64,000 bases of DNA. It comes from Branchiostoma floridae (Eukaryota > Chordata > Leptocardii > Amphioxiformes > Branchiostomatidae). Within the stretch, counting starts at the first letter, position 1, and the number at the start of each line of letters is the position of its first letter. This document shows positions 42,801-51,050 of the stretch, one piece after another. The stretch is taken from assembly GCF_000003815.2 (NCBI RefSeq), contig NC_049982.1:29707572-29771571 (forward strand). The letters run 5' to 3'. The notes below the pieces were generated by a model, which was not told where the DNA came from, did no database searches, and worked only from the letters and a program-made list of their open reading frames with translations. The translations under genes were made by a program, and so were the position numbers.

Positions 42801-45745
42801 TTTCTTCCAAATCTACAATTTGGAAAAAAAATGAACATCTCAGTATAAGACCTTATATATACGTCGATGAAGTTACGAAGTAACATCTTTGTTACAATGT
42901 TGGCCAATCCAAACGCATAATATGTATTTTTTGCCAAAGGAATTTCATCAGCCTCATCAAACACGTGATACATCTCTTTTTACCAAATGACAATCATCAT
43001 CAGTCATTATCAGCCAATCCAAACACATGTAACATATTTGTTGCTAAATGACCGTTGTTAGCCAATCCAAACACGCGACATATTTTTTTTTGCTAAATGA
43101 CATCTATCAACCAATCCAAACACTCGACACATATTTTTTTGGCCAAATGACCGTTATCAGCCAATCCAAACACCTAATACATATTTCTTGGCGAATGACT
43201 TTTCTGGATTCAGACCTTATATATATCAAATCCAGTTCCAGGCAAAGAATTTACGTTTGAGCAAATTGAAGGTCAAAGACGACAGTTAAGCAAACATAGG
43301 GGGTGTGGCACGTGAAAACCGTGTCACAGAGGGTAACCACGCTTGGTTTCAAATCCTAAGTAGTAGCAGACCGCAGGAGATTTGTCACGGTGGTCCTTGT
43401 GTGTTCCGTAGAGTGAAGTTTACCTCCAAGAACAACCTTGACTTTCTCGCTGAACGACAAGGGATGTGGTTATATGTGACACAGCTTGGTCGGTGACGTT
43501 TAACCTATGAAAACTAAGCCCTATTTAAGATATAACGTTAGTACAAGAGCCAGGTTTAAAATGTGTTTCGTTGCACCCATTTTGCGGAACCGTTTACAAA
43601 TTCAAGTAATTATTTGTGATACCTATGGGCCCTTGTCTGAGTTAAACCTATCGTCAATAATAACAGTTTGTGTAAAAAAAATCAAACTTTTAAGACCCAA
43701 AAACGTTTATGAAAAGATTGATTTCGGGAGAAATTGAGCATTTTAGTAATTCCCATGAAAAATGTGAAATAATGTTGTTGTTTTTTACCCCTCCACCGTG
43801 GAAAACTAAATTTTGCAACTGAATAAGTTTAAAGGTAGAATAAGCTTTGCTAGCAAAAGGTGATGCCACAATTTGAGCAGAAAAATCATGCTGGGTGAAA
43901 GAGCAAATATCACTCTACCACAAAACCTTTTGTGTTACATGGTTGCAACGAAATTACATTTCTAAGCCTCTTTCAGGACGTGGCCCCGAACAGCCATCAA
44001 TTCGTCCTTCGATCATTTTTTTACCAAATATGACAGGGATTTTAGCAAGATAAGTCAGGAAGACAAAGGACTTCAGAATGACTAAATCTGCTCTGTCATG
44101 CTTGTTAAAAATTTTAAGCGTTACTTCACCGAGGATGAACTGTACTGAACTGAAACTTTGATTGATGATCACACAAGTCAATCATACCATTATGGGTAAT
44201 GGTTCATGTCGCTTCTTGCCATCTATCGCTACATGAAGTGTCCATTAGACATTAGTGAAGTCTCTGGATATGATTCCTGACGCCAGAGAACCCGACATGG
44301 CGACATAAAACCATTCGACTCGTACCATTTCCTCTCATTATAGACGTTTTAAGCCAGTTACTGTATGTTTGATTGTCGGAAGATATCTTTTACGAGTGTC
44401 ATGCACGAAAAGAAAGTGACTTTGTAGTGACTTTGTAAGCTTGTATACTGACCCTTAGTGTTTTACACCAGTTAAAGTACATTGTTATCATCGCATAATA
44501 TTGAAAATGAAATAGGTAGTCTACCTGTGTTGCTTCTTACAAGTGTGTGGCTATAACGATAGGTGTTCAAGCAGAGGTTCTGGGGGGGGGGGGTAGTTTG
44601 TATAGCTGTCGAATACGAAATAAGCAAACGACCTATCCCACTTCATATTTTCCTGACGTCGAATCTTTCTTTTCTATCTTTACTATCAATGGTGAATCGA
44701 GGTTTGGAATTCTTATCAAGAAGCAAGAAGCAAGTATAGGCGATAGACTCACAATTTTTTAATAATAGATCGTGATGTGAGTACATGTTCGCGACCGCAT
44801 GGCATTAAACAGGCAGAGAAAAAGCTATAGGCCTGTATTTTTTTGAAGAGGTAAAAAATATTTCTTCCCTTGATTTACACATTTAGCTCTGTCAATATGT
44901 TTTGAAATAGTAAGGTAACATTTTCGAGAAAATGCAACATGTTTTTCCTGGTAATTTGGCTTTCTACGAAACCAATACACTAACTCAGACACACGCACAC
45001 ATACATGTACAAACGCACACATCTAAAAGAAAACTTGAATTCTCCATGAGAACAAGAATTTTATAATAAGACATTTATATTTCGATATTTCCTCTAGGGC
45101 CAGGAATGGATCGAGGGTTCCTTCAGCTGCATTGCCGCGACGCTCCAGCAGATCGTTGGGCCGGACCTGGAGGACTGTGACCGCCTGGGGAGCCTGGTAC
45201 TGACGATAGAGGAGGAGTGTTTCTCCAACTACGGCATCTGTCAGATGGTGCGGTACAACGCCGGTCCGCTAGAGGCGTCACTGGCATCTGCTGACATTAT
45301 GACTCAGAAGTATGTAATAGATTATCCATGATGTATTAAATAGGAGTAGTGTTTTATTTCATTGCTGTGTTTTGGTTACAAACACAATTAAAAAATTACA
45401 ATCAAGTAATTTTTCGGGGGCCGATACCGACTTCCACGCACCTTTGATCCTTGATGTGGATCAGAGGACAGATAACTGTTCATTTCATCATTGTATGCTA
45501 TTATTGTATTTTCATGTATACCTGCAATTAGCCTTCGGGTATGAATTTGCAATAAAGATTATCATTATTATTATTATTATTATTGTAGGACCGGTCAGCA
45601 GCTTGTCCAGACCGCCATGCAGTGCGGCCGCACGGTGCGGTTCATCGTCCACCGGATCCTGAGAGACATCCTTGGCGGGAACCCCACCCTCTTCTCCTCC
45701 CACGACTTACGGTTACTCAGCCTCATGAGGGGCCTCGGCAAGTGA
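33700..45745 (+). CDS. STC: Stanniocalcin family hormone (four coding exons)
   Basis: Encodes a 211-residue secreted protein of the stanniocalcin family, glycoprotein hormones that act on calcium and phosphate handling in vertebrates. Exons are 33700-33814, 38728-38879, 45098-45309 and 45589-45745, with splice phases 1, 0 and 2 that agree at every junction. Residues 1-21 form a signal peptide (cleavage likely after VRA), and a dibasic HRR at 33-35 could end a propeptide. The mature part has the family's ten core cysteines: C44, C55, C60, C67, C76, C100, C116, C130, C137, C172. Landmarks are VFLCLELDDTC, GLYDLCVSFF, FSCIA and IEEECFSNYGIC. One N-glycosylation sequon (NFS, N85) is present. Vertebrate STC1 and STC2 are longer and have an eleventh cysteine for the dimer; here the chain stops about where it would occur. 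Two ATGs (33700 and 33703) are adjacent; the first is used. Four exons also fit vertebrate STC genes. Confidence 0.94.
33843..34300. repeat. Tandem array of about 155-bp monomers in stanniocalcin intron 1
   Basis: GTCGTACGATTGTC occurs at 33844, 33999 and 34155. Each copy carries ACGATATAGAGG or similar, GGTGTCGTGAGGCTGTC-type sequence and GATTCTGTCACAGCCTGCTT. It begins about 30 bp past the 5' splice site of exon 1. A lone relative lies at 3925-4085. Confidence 0.92.
34301..35204. other. Stanniocalcin intron 1, unremarkable
   Basis: Intronic AT-rich sequence with no identified repeat. Confidence 0.4.
35205..35375. mobile_element. Small fold-back MITE in stanniocalcin intron 1
   Basis: Left ATCTCCAAGCAGGTCCTAC, right GTAGGATCTGCTTGGAGAT; arms of about 37 bp extend through GGCATAAGATGGTA and its partner. 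Total 171 bp, no coding. Confidence 0.85.
35376..36309. other. Stanniocalcin intron 1, unremarkable
   Basis: A 145-codon open frame (35500-35937) has no family resemblance and is treated as chance. Confidence 0.4.
36310..36528. mobile_element. MITE with TATCCGC arms in stanniocalcin intron 1
   Basis: Left AACGCTTAAGTTTTACC then TATATCCGCAGGGT, right CCACGGATAAAAGTTAAC then TAGCGTT. Third member of the family also at 346 and 29398. Confidence 0.82.
36720..37020. repeat. GC-rich stretch with repeated CCCGG words
   Basis: Several GGTGCCC, CCCGGCCGGG and ACCCGG words in a locally GC-rich part of intron 1. It looks like a decayed mobile sequence, but no ends were found. Confidence 0.35.
37183..37560 (-). 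pseudogene. LINE 3' fragment in stanniocalcin intron 1
   Basis: On the - strand an 88-codon frame carries the zinc-binding-like C-terminal region seen in non-LTR elements (MFCDKNYRYIEDEAHFLLEC). It is followed by a 3' UTR with GCAATAAACTTCATT and a (ATTGTC)n tail at 37183-37207. The reverse transcriptase proper is absent. Confidence 0.8.
37960..38417. mobile_element. pogo/Tigger-like MITE, copy 2
   Basis: Flanked by TA. Left AAGTCAAACCTGCCCAAGCG (first base changed from C), right GGGCAGGTTTGACTG. The interior matches 22558-23021 closely, including TTGTGCCGACTTCGGCCAGT. In intron 1 about 310 bp before exon 2. Confidence 0.85.
38603..38690 (-). repeat. tRNA-like SINE head just upstream of stanniocalcin exon 2
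   Basis: On the - strand: GGGATGTCCCTGTAGCTCAA then CTGGTAGC (box A region), and CCCAGTTCAAACCTGGGT (box B with good T-arm pairing), spaced about 45 bp. It looks more intact than the other heads but lacks a paired acceptor stem. Confidence 0.55.
38728..38879 (+). CDS. STC: Stanniocalcin exon 2
   Basis: Codes the last two bases of S39 and residues 40-89, including cysteines 44, 55, 60, 67 and 76 and the sequon N85-F-S. The acceptor is TTTACTGTAG (AG 38726-38727); the donor is TCG then GTAAGA. Phase 0 at the end. Confidence 0.94.
38887..38907 (+). repeat. Run of 21 C directly after the exon 2 donor
   Basis: Begins 7 bases into intron 2. On the other strand it is a G21 run. Length may vary between alleles. 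Confidence 0.98.
39049..39056. promoter_or_regulatory. CRE palindrome in stanniocalcin intron 2
   Basis: Perfect TGACGTCA preceded by GGATACG. One of three within the gene. Function is inferred only. Confidence 0.4.
39245..39275. repeat. Solo terminal repeat of the GATGACATCC family
   Basis: GTCATCATATAATCAAATTA then ACATGGCCTTA equals the right end of 42086-42490. No clear left partner. Confidence 0.6.
39596..40250 (+). pseudogene. CR1-like LINE 3' part with intact C-terminal ORF
   Basis: About 155 codons to the stop near 40070, in one frame, encode the end of a reverse transcriptase: LVYIGFVRPVLEYACRVWHP, SIERVQKRACRIILGQ, YSSALTELSLTSLTQRRNDL. These match the region after the palm in CR1/L2-type elements. 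A short 3' UTR follows, with AATAAA at 40227 and a (CAT)n tail to 40250. It is 5'-truncated, but the frame is undisturbed, so the insertion is probably young. It lies in intron 2 in the same orientation as the gene. Confidence 0.87.
40251..40570 (-). pseudogene. LINE fragment, tail to tail with the previous one
   Basis: On the - strand: LLSTVKRRKVNWFGHICRH, FLAKTILQGTVAGGRKRGR, TWLDNIKVWTGL. Same protein region as 9055-9672. It starts right after the (CAT)n tail of the + strand LINE, so two retrotransposon 3' ends abut. Confidence 0.8.
40571..42085. other. Stanniocalcin intron 2, mixed low-identity repeats
   Basis: At 40733-40775 is a fragment of the ATTTTCGCGAAAAT family (AGGCAAAATCTTCGAGAAAA). 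A (GAT)n run lies at 41467-41487. Nothing else was recognised. Confidence 0.4.
42086..42490. mobile_element. MITE of the GATGACATCC family, most complete copy
   Basis: Left TTAGGCCACGTTGATTTGAT then TATAAAGATGACATCC; right GGATGTCATCCATATAATC then AAATCAACATGGCCTAA. Arms of about 38 bp, total 405 bp. Confidence 0.92.
42491..42897. other. Stanniocalcin intron 2, unremarkable
   Basis: No repeat or exon identified. Confidence 0.4.
42898..43200. repeat. Tandem array of about 48-bp units containing CCAATCCAAACAC
   Basis: Five to six units: AGCCAATCCAAACAC, a CATATTTTTT-like stretch and GCTAAATGACC, repeated with drift. The first units (42898-43010) are the most diverged. Confidence 0.88.
43201..44909. 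other. Stanniocalcin intron 2, unremarkable
   Basis: Includes a run of 12 G at 44582-44593. No exon identified. Confidence 0.4.
44910..44960. repeat. Fragment of the ATTTTCGCGAAAAT family
   Basis: GGTAACATTTTCGAGAAAAT then GCAACATG. It lies about 140 bp before stanniocalcin exon 3. Confidence 0.5.
45098..45309 (+). CDS. STC: Stanniocalcin exon 3
   Basis: Codes residues 90-159 and two bases of K160, with cysteines 100, 116, 130 and 137 and the IEEECFSNYGIC motif that parallels EEC(Y/F)S..(N/G).C in vertebrates. The acceptor is TTTCCTCTAG; the donor is CAGAA then GTATGT. Confidence 0.95.
45520..45588 (+). mobile_element. LINE 3' tail forming the end of stanniocalcin intron 3
   Basis: GGGTATGAATTTGCAATAAA then GATTATC and (ATT)n up to TTGTAG. 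The AATAAA followed by a simple-repeat tail is the form of a non-LTR retrotransposon 3' end. Its (ATT)n run is directly followed by the acceptor AG (45587-45588). Confidence 0.65.
45589..45745 (+). CDS. STC: Stanniocalcin exon 4 and stop
   Basis: Completes K160 and codes residues 161-211 with the last core cysteine (C172, AMQCGRTV) and a basic end RGLGK; TGA at 45743-45745. No cysteine after C172. Confidence 0.94.
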
Positions 45746-45943
45746 ACATCATCATCACCACAAAACCGAACAAAAATTGGAATATTTTGCGCTGTGTAGA
45801 TGCGAGGGACAGACAGATATATATGGCAAATTGTGAGAGCTAAAATATGAGAGATATAGTTGCAGACTTAACATTTGAATTGCATTATTTTACAACTATC
45901 ATTATCTTTATTATCAGACGGAAGAAAAGGTTAATGGAACTTG

Positions 45944-46003
45944 TGACGTCAGCACTGAGGGCGGTACCGACTTCAGATGAACTATGACCCAGTCCTGACG
46001 TCA
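45944..46003. promoter_or_regulatory. Two CRE palindromes in the stanniocalcin 3' UTR
   Basis: TGACGTCA at 45944-45951 and again at 45996-46003, with an E-box CACGTG at 46022-46027. They could act as enhancer sites or be chance. Confidence 0.35.
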
Positions 46004-46150
46004 CACGTCGGACAAAAAAACCACGTGACTTGGGTTAGATAGTTAAAGAGAGATTCGGTCGAAAAATCCAGTGAAAATTATTTTGAGCTGGAAAGCATTT
46101 TTTTGTTCTCATTATATTTATACAGATTATAATAATATGCGGAATATGAA

Positions 46151-46156
46151 AATAAA
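46151..46156 (+). terminator. Stanniocalcin poly(A) signal
   Basis: First AATAAA after the stop, followed by GT-rich TGTTTGTTTTCATG. Predicts cleavage near 46170 and a 3' UTR of about 425 bases. Confidence 0.6.
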
Positions 46157-46170
46157 AATGTTTGTTTTCA

Positions 46171-47235
46171 TGAGTATTTATTGATTAATAAGGAGTGGTA
46201 AAGTAGACTATAGTTAAGTGCTTTTTACAATCAAGAATACAAAAACGCCGCATTATATTGTTATCCTGGAAATACATCAATTCAAGTCAACTAATGCATC
46301 AATGATAACTAAGCAAAAACAAGTGTCATAATGCCTAGCTTCTTTCTCTAGCATAAGACGCACCAAATTTTTTTTGTTCAAAAAGATCAATTTAGAACTG
46401 AGTGTGTCCGAGTCATCGCTAGAACATTCAGACGAAGTATTCATAGATATACTACCCGTACAAAATGAACAGATACTTGTGTTGTGTATATGGCACTGTT
46501 TGTCCAACAAAAACAACAGAGTGACAATGTTACAAAGACACTAGTTAACGAAATGCCTCTGATTCCAACTGCATTGAATCTAGAAATCACTGTGTTCGCG
46601 GTAAGTGATAACAGTGTTGATCACATCGTGTATTCTTATACATAGCTTAAAAAGATCTAATATAATGTGTACGTAAGATGTAAAGTTACGGGCGTATTTT
46701 GGATAAAATTGCGTAGCAAACTGCATATTGTACTCAGCTAAAGAAAAACTAAGTGTCAGTCTATCTACAGTATTTACAAAGGACCCAGGCCTAGCCGTGA
46801 GGTATCCATAACAACCATATTGTAAACAGAAGAAACCAATTGGACACAGGAAATGGGCAATGTCCCTTCGTAATTTCAGGATGGCATCACCAATGTACCA
46901 AAGGACCCGCTGTTGGGAAAAATAAAGGAGATGCTTGGGTATTGAATTTCTGATGGTACTTTCTTTGTTTTGTTACGTGTTGTTGGATACAGACAGGTGC
47001 TCTTCAGGATTTTGCTTTAGCGTATAGATGGTAGTGAAGCGTCTAGTTGGGAGAAGGAAAGGGGTTCTTGGCTACGAGTCGATACCGATACAAAAAAGTG
47101 TCACTTCTAGTGTCGTGTTACTTCTACAAGTACAATCATTTAGCTACAACACAACATATCGTCATGCTGACAGTCTCCAAAGAAGAAAAAAAGTATCTTC
47201 GTTTTTTTCTGAAATCAGACAAAAATTAGTGACCA
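46171..47235. other. Intergenic sequence without recognised gene
   Basis: AT-rich with short chance frames only. Confidence 0.4.
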
Positions 47236-47277
47236 CGCTGATGTCGTCCGTAAAATCTATTTGCTGTGGCCTTATTA
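47236..47277. repeat. Solo terminal repeat of the GATGACATCC family
   Basis: CTGATGTCGTCCGTAAAATC then TATTTGCTGTGGCCTTA. No left partner recognised. Confidence 0.6.
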
Positions 47278-47854
47278 GATACAACCACGCTGGTTGAAAG
47301 TTACCACGAAGCGTGGTGGGCGCATTTTATAGTGTGGCGGCCCTTAACGGTTAAATGCACTAGCCATACCCCGTTAACAGTGAGTGGCTTGTGGTGTCAG
47401 TGATGCTTTAATACTATCGGGGATTAAGAAATACGAGACGCCTCTTAATGGTAAAACTACATGTATATAGTGAACTAAAAAGAGCCACTAGCGGACAAAT
47501 AATGAGGGTGGGAGACACTGATAGTAAATTTCTAATGGTACACTCATTGTTTTATACCATATTCTTGGAAACAGCGAGGGCTTACGTTGCATAGATATCT
47601 AAATACCACCGAGGATCAATTCTTGCCATGTAAGCTCTTCCTGTCAGTAACTTCCTTTTCCTTCATCTCAAAATCTTCCCTGTTTCCTTGTGACTAGCCT
47701 GATTAAATCTTGCTTATAGCAGCCCGCCCAACATCCGCCGGCCTCCGCCGGGGAGGGGCCAGTTACAGCCCCGGACAGCAGAGTTTGTGTTACACAGACT
47801 ACCTTGTGAATAGTCTGAATTTGTTGTATCGTTGACGGCAAATGCCTTAGAAGA
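47278..47854. other. Intergenic sequence without recognised gene
   Basis: A GC-rich patch at 47725-47775 (CCGCCGGCCTCCGCCGGGGA) holds a short inverted repeat; no gene. Confidence 0.4.
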
Positions 47855-48170
47855 CAAGAAAAATACAGAATGTTTCCCGGCCCTACAGGATTTTGTCAAG
47901 CTACAAAACTATACCATTAGGCTTCCTTACATTGTTGTGTGCAAGGTAAAAAAGAGCTACATTTACTTTTTTGGTCCAGGTCATAATTATGCAATACCAT
48001 CAGGCTCGACCTAGTGTTGTGTGCCAGTAAGAAAAAAAACAACAAAAAGGTTTGCTGTAGGTAAATACTGTTTATATTTATCATACAGCTAATATGCAAA
48101 CGCAGTTCTAAGCTCTGATTGGTTAGCGTCAGTGCTAACCTGTGATTGGGTCCTGACAGAAAAGGAATAA
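47855..48170. mobile_element. Dispersed repeat of the ATTTTCGCGAAAAT family (palindrome eroded)
   Basis: ACAGAATGTTTCCCGGCCC, TCAAGCTACAAAACTATACC, AATATGCAAACGCAGTTC and GTGATTGGGTCCTGACAG follow the order of the 21596-21885 copy. Confidence 0.6.
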
Positions 48171-48695
48171 AAAGAACCAATATTTTCTTACCTGTATGTT
48201 TTCGTTTAAACATCAGACTCATTTTTTTTTTCAGATTAGACACCTCAATAGTGACTCATTTCAAGCATATACATGAAAGTTTGCTCCACAATTCATATTT
48301 TAAACAAAATCATGTTAAACCATAACGCTATAAACAGGACATTTAATCTACGTAGGTTAGAGCAGTGAGAAAGAAAACGTCCTTATTACATATCAGGAAC
48401 GGCCGAAAACTGCTCTTTTTAAACTTTAACCACCTCTAAAACTCCTCTAGTCAATCGATTATAACCCTCGTGTACTTTTTATGGAAACTTCTCTTCGCAT
48501 ACGCGAAAGACAAGTCCTTGTCGGAAGCGATGAAATGATTCATCCGATGGCTTTCAAGTGCCGCCTTGCGGTTCGTTTGTGTACTGCAGGTAAGGTTTGT
48601 GCTACACCAGCTCATTGCTTACAATGTAAATAATGAACATTTAGCATTAAGAATACAGCCAGGAATAAGGATTGCACTGCGTCATCTGATCAGTA
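48171..48695. other. Intergenic sequence without recognised gene
   Basis: AT-rich, no feature recognised. Confidence 0.35.
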
Positions 48696-49396
48696 TCAAG
48701 TAAGGGGTAGCCAATCAGTACCATGTAAGGAATAGCCAATTAGCACCAAGTAAGGGGTAGCTAATCAGTACCAAGTAAGGGGTAGCTAATCAGTACCAAG
48801 TAAGGAATAGCCAATTAGCACCAAGTAAGGGGTAGCTAATCAGTACCAAGTAAGGGGTAGCTAATCAGTACCAAGTAAGGAATAGCTAATCAGTACCAAG
48901 TAAGGGATAGCTAATCAGTACCAAGTAAGGGATAGCTGATCAGTACCAAGTAAGGGATAGCTAATCAGTACCAAGTAAGGGATAGCTAATCAGTACCAAG
49001 TAAGGGATAGCTAATCAGTACCAAGTAAGGGATAGCTGATCAGTACCAAGTAAGGGATAGCTAATCAGTACCAAGTAAGGGATAGCTAATCAGTACCAAG
49101 TAAGGGATAGCTAATCAGTACCAAGTAAGGGATAGCTGATCAGTACCAAGTAAGGGATAGCTGATCAGTACCAAGTAAGGGATAGCTGATCAGTACCAAG
49201 TAAGGGATAGCTGATCAGTACCAAGTAAGGGATAGCTAATCAGTACCAAGTAAGGGATAGCTAATCAGTACCAAGTAAGGGATAGCTTATCAGCACTAAG
49301 TAAAGGGATATCCACCCAACCCAATGTAAGGGATAGCCAATCAGCACTAAGTACAGGATAGCCAATCAGCACCATGTAAGGGAAAACCAATCAGCA
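48696..49396. repeat. 25-bp satellite, about 28 copies with higher-order structure
   Basis: The unit is CCAAGTAAGGGATAGCTAAT then CAGTA. The left part shows a 75-bp higher-order unit (one AATAGCCAATTAGCA unit followed by two GGTAGCTAATCAGTA units, at 48721 and 48796). The middle shows a 100-bp unit (one CTGAT then three CTAAT, at 48921 and 49021). Units are nearly identical in the centre and decay at the right end from 49296. No spacers exist between units. Confidence 0.97.
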
Positions 49397-49856
49397 CCAA
49401 AGACAGAAAACAAATCACCAAATTGAATGAGAAAATCTACCTTCAATATACATTTCCAACTTACCACAGCTACTATTGAAGAAATATTCTAAATCCTTCA
49501 TTTGCGTAACAGACTGATTTCAAATACTAGTTGTGAATTTCAGTTTATTTTAATACTTGTTACTCCCTTCATCCCATAGCTATACATTTAACATGTACAT
49601 CACAACGTCAGTTATCAATAGCATAAAAACAGATATAATTATTACAATCTGCACTTTCAACATTTTTGTATTCTTGCAGAGATTATATGCAAACATGGCA
49701 ATGATTATAAAAAAAAAAATGTTCCAGCGATGCAAAAACCTACATTTCCTCCCACTAGTTAAGTCATGGAGCTACTTGCAACATTATGTAGTATTTACAT
49801 ACACACACCCTTACAGGTATGAATACATTTTCCCTCTACCAGTATGAAAACTACTA
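49397..49856. other. AT-rich sequence, nothing recognised
   Basis: No exon or repeat family identified. Confidence 0.35.
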
Positions 49857-50098
49857 AAGGTGGTATCTCACTGCACTTGGGGCACCAGTGTGGGGTTTGA
49901 AAGATTATTCAACAAATTTCAGAGATGAAGAAGGAATTTTCTTACATGTTGTGTATTTTGGTTTCTTCTAAGTAATACTTTTACGTATTACGTAATATCT
50001 TTATCATAAAAAGTTGACGAAAATAACACAACAGTGCACACAGTGAACAAACCCTGCAGTGCCGCGCCGGTGCCCCAAGTGCAGTGAGATACCACCTT
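49857..50098. mobile_element. MITE with AAGGTGGTATCTCACTGC ends
   Basis: Left AAGGTGGTATCTCACTGCAC then TTGGGGCAC, right GTGCCCCAAGTGCAGTG then AGATACCACCTT: perfect reverse complements over about 29 bp. The interior matches 28091-28340. Confidence 0.93.
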
Positions 50099-50836
50099 TG
50101 GTAAACCATTTTTCAACCTTTCTTGTCATTGTTTTGTTCTGAAATTTTTCCATACTATTGTGCATTGTCAACAATCATCACCATCTATTGCAATCTTTCA
50201 AATAACCCAATACTATCTGCAGTCCCAAATACAAGGTATCTATGCTCCAAAGCATTTCCACATACCCATATCATAATTGTATATCCATAATAATATACTT
50301 TCAACATATTCAATTCATAAGGTTTTTTGTTTGCTCCTATTCATACAACGCTATGTGCACACACCCAAATAAAAAGCCTGAGTCGATACTAACAGTATCA
50401 TCTAGATACACACAATGAAAAGAAAGCCTCCACCAAAGTTTATGGCGAATACAGTGGAATAGTTAGCTAAAAAAGCAGCAATTGCCAAAAAACAGGAACT
50501 GTAATGGAAATGTCAGGTAGATATTACTACCACAAAGATCAAAATTCAGCACTGAAAACATTTGTATTGGCATTGAAATAAGCCCCATGTTTGTCTTGAG
50601 ACTCTTTTCTCAAGAGCACAGTTTCTCAGCATAAGATACAATACAAGTAGAAATCATACATTCCCTTCATTCTTTGTCCATACCTCTCTGTCCTCATTGA
50701 AAACCGCAGTTAACTTGATGCCAAGTTGTTCTGCTAACGGCCAAACCTGTACCTAACCTCTGTTACCTATACCTGTATGTGATATCATGTTTAGGTACGC
50801 ATTACTAAGCAGTTCTGTTCCCATTACACTCAAGGA
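50099..50836. other. AT-rich sequence, nothing recognised
   Basis: No exon or repeat family identified. Confidence 0.35.
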
Positions 50837-51050
50837 CTGAAAATGCATTTAGGTTTGCGGGGATTTAATTCAACGGTAGCGGGAAAAAAGGACTATTCGC
50901 AGTGGTTTTAAGTTCACGGTATAGCACCATGCACTGTAGTGTCTTACTGCCATGGAAAAATGTTCGCGGCAGTTCTAAGTTCGTGGTAAATTTGCAACAC
51001 GACGACCGAGAACATAAAGCCACTGCAAAAATTTCTGCATGTACAGTACA
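50837..51050. mobile_element. MITE of the TTCGCGGTGG family, diverged copy
   Basis: CTGAAAATGCATTTAGG at the left, then AAAAATGTTCGCGGCAG and GCATGTACAG at the right. CpG words are mostly decayed to TG/CA compared with 26356-26563. Confidence 0.7.

Noticed and set aside
48696..49396. Regular short repeats that might suggest a CRISPR array
   Set aside because: Units are directly adjacent with no spacers, in a eukaryotic genome; it is a satellite.
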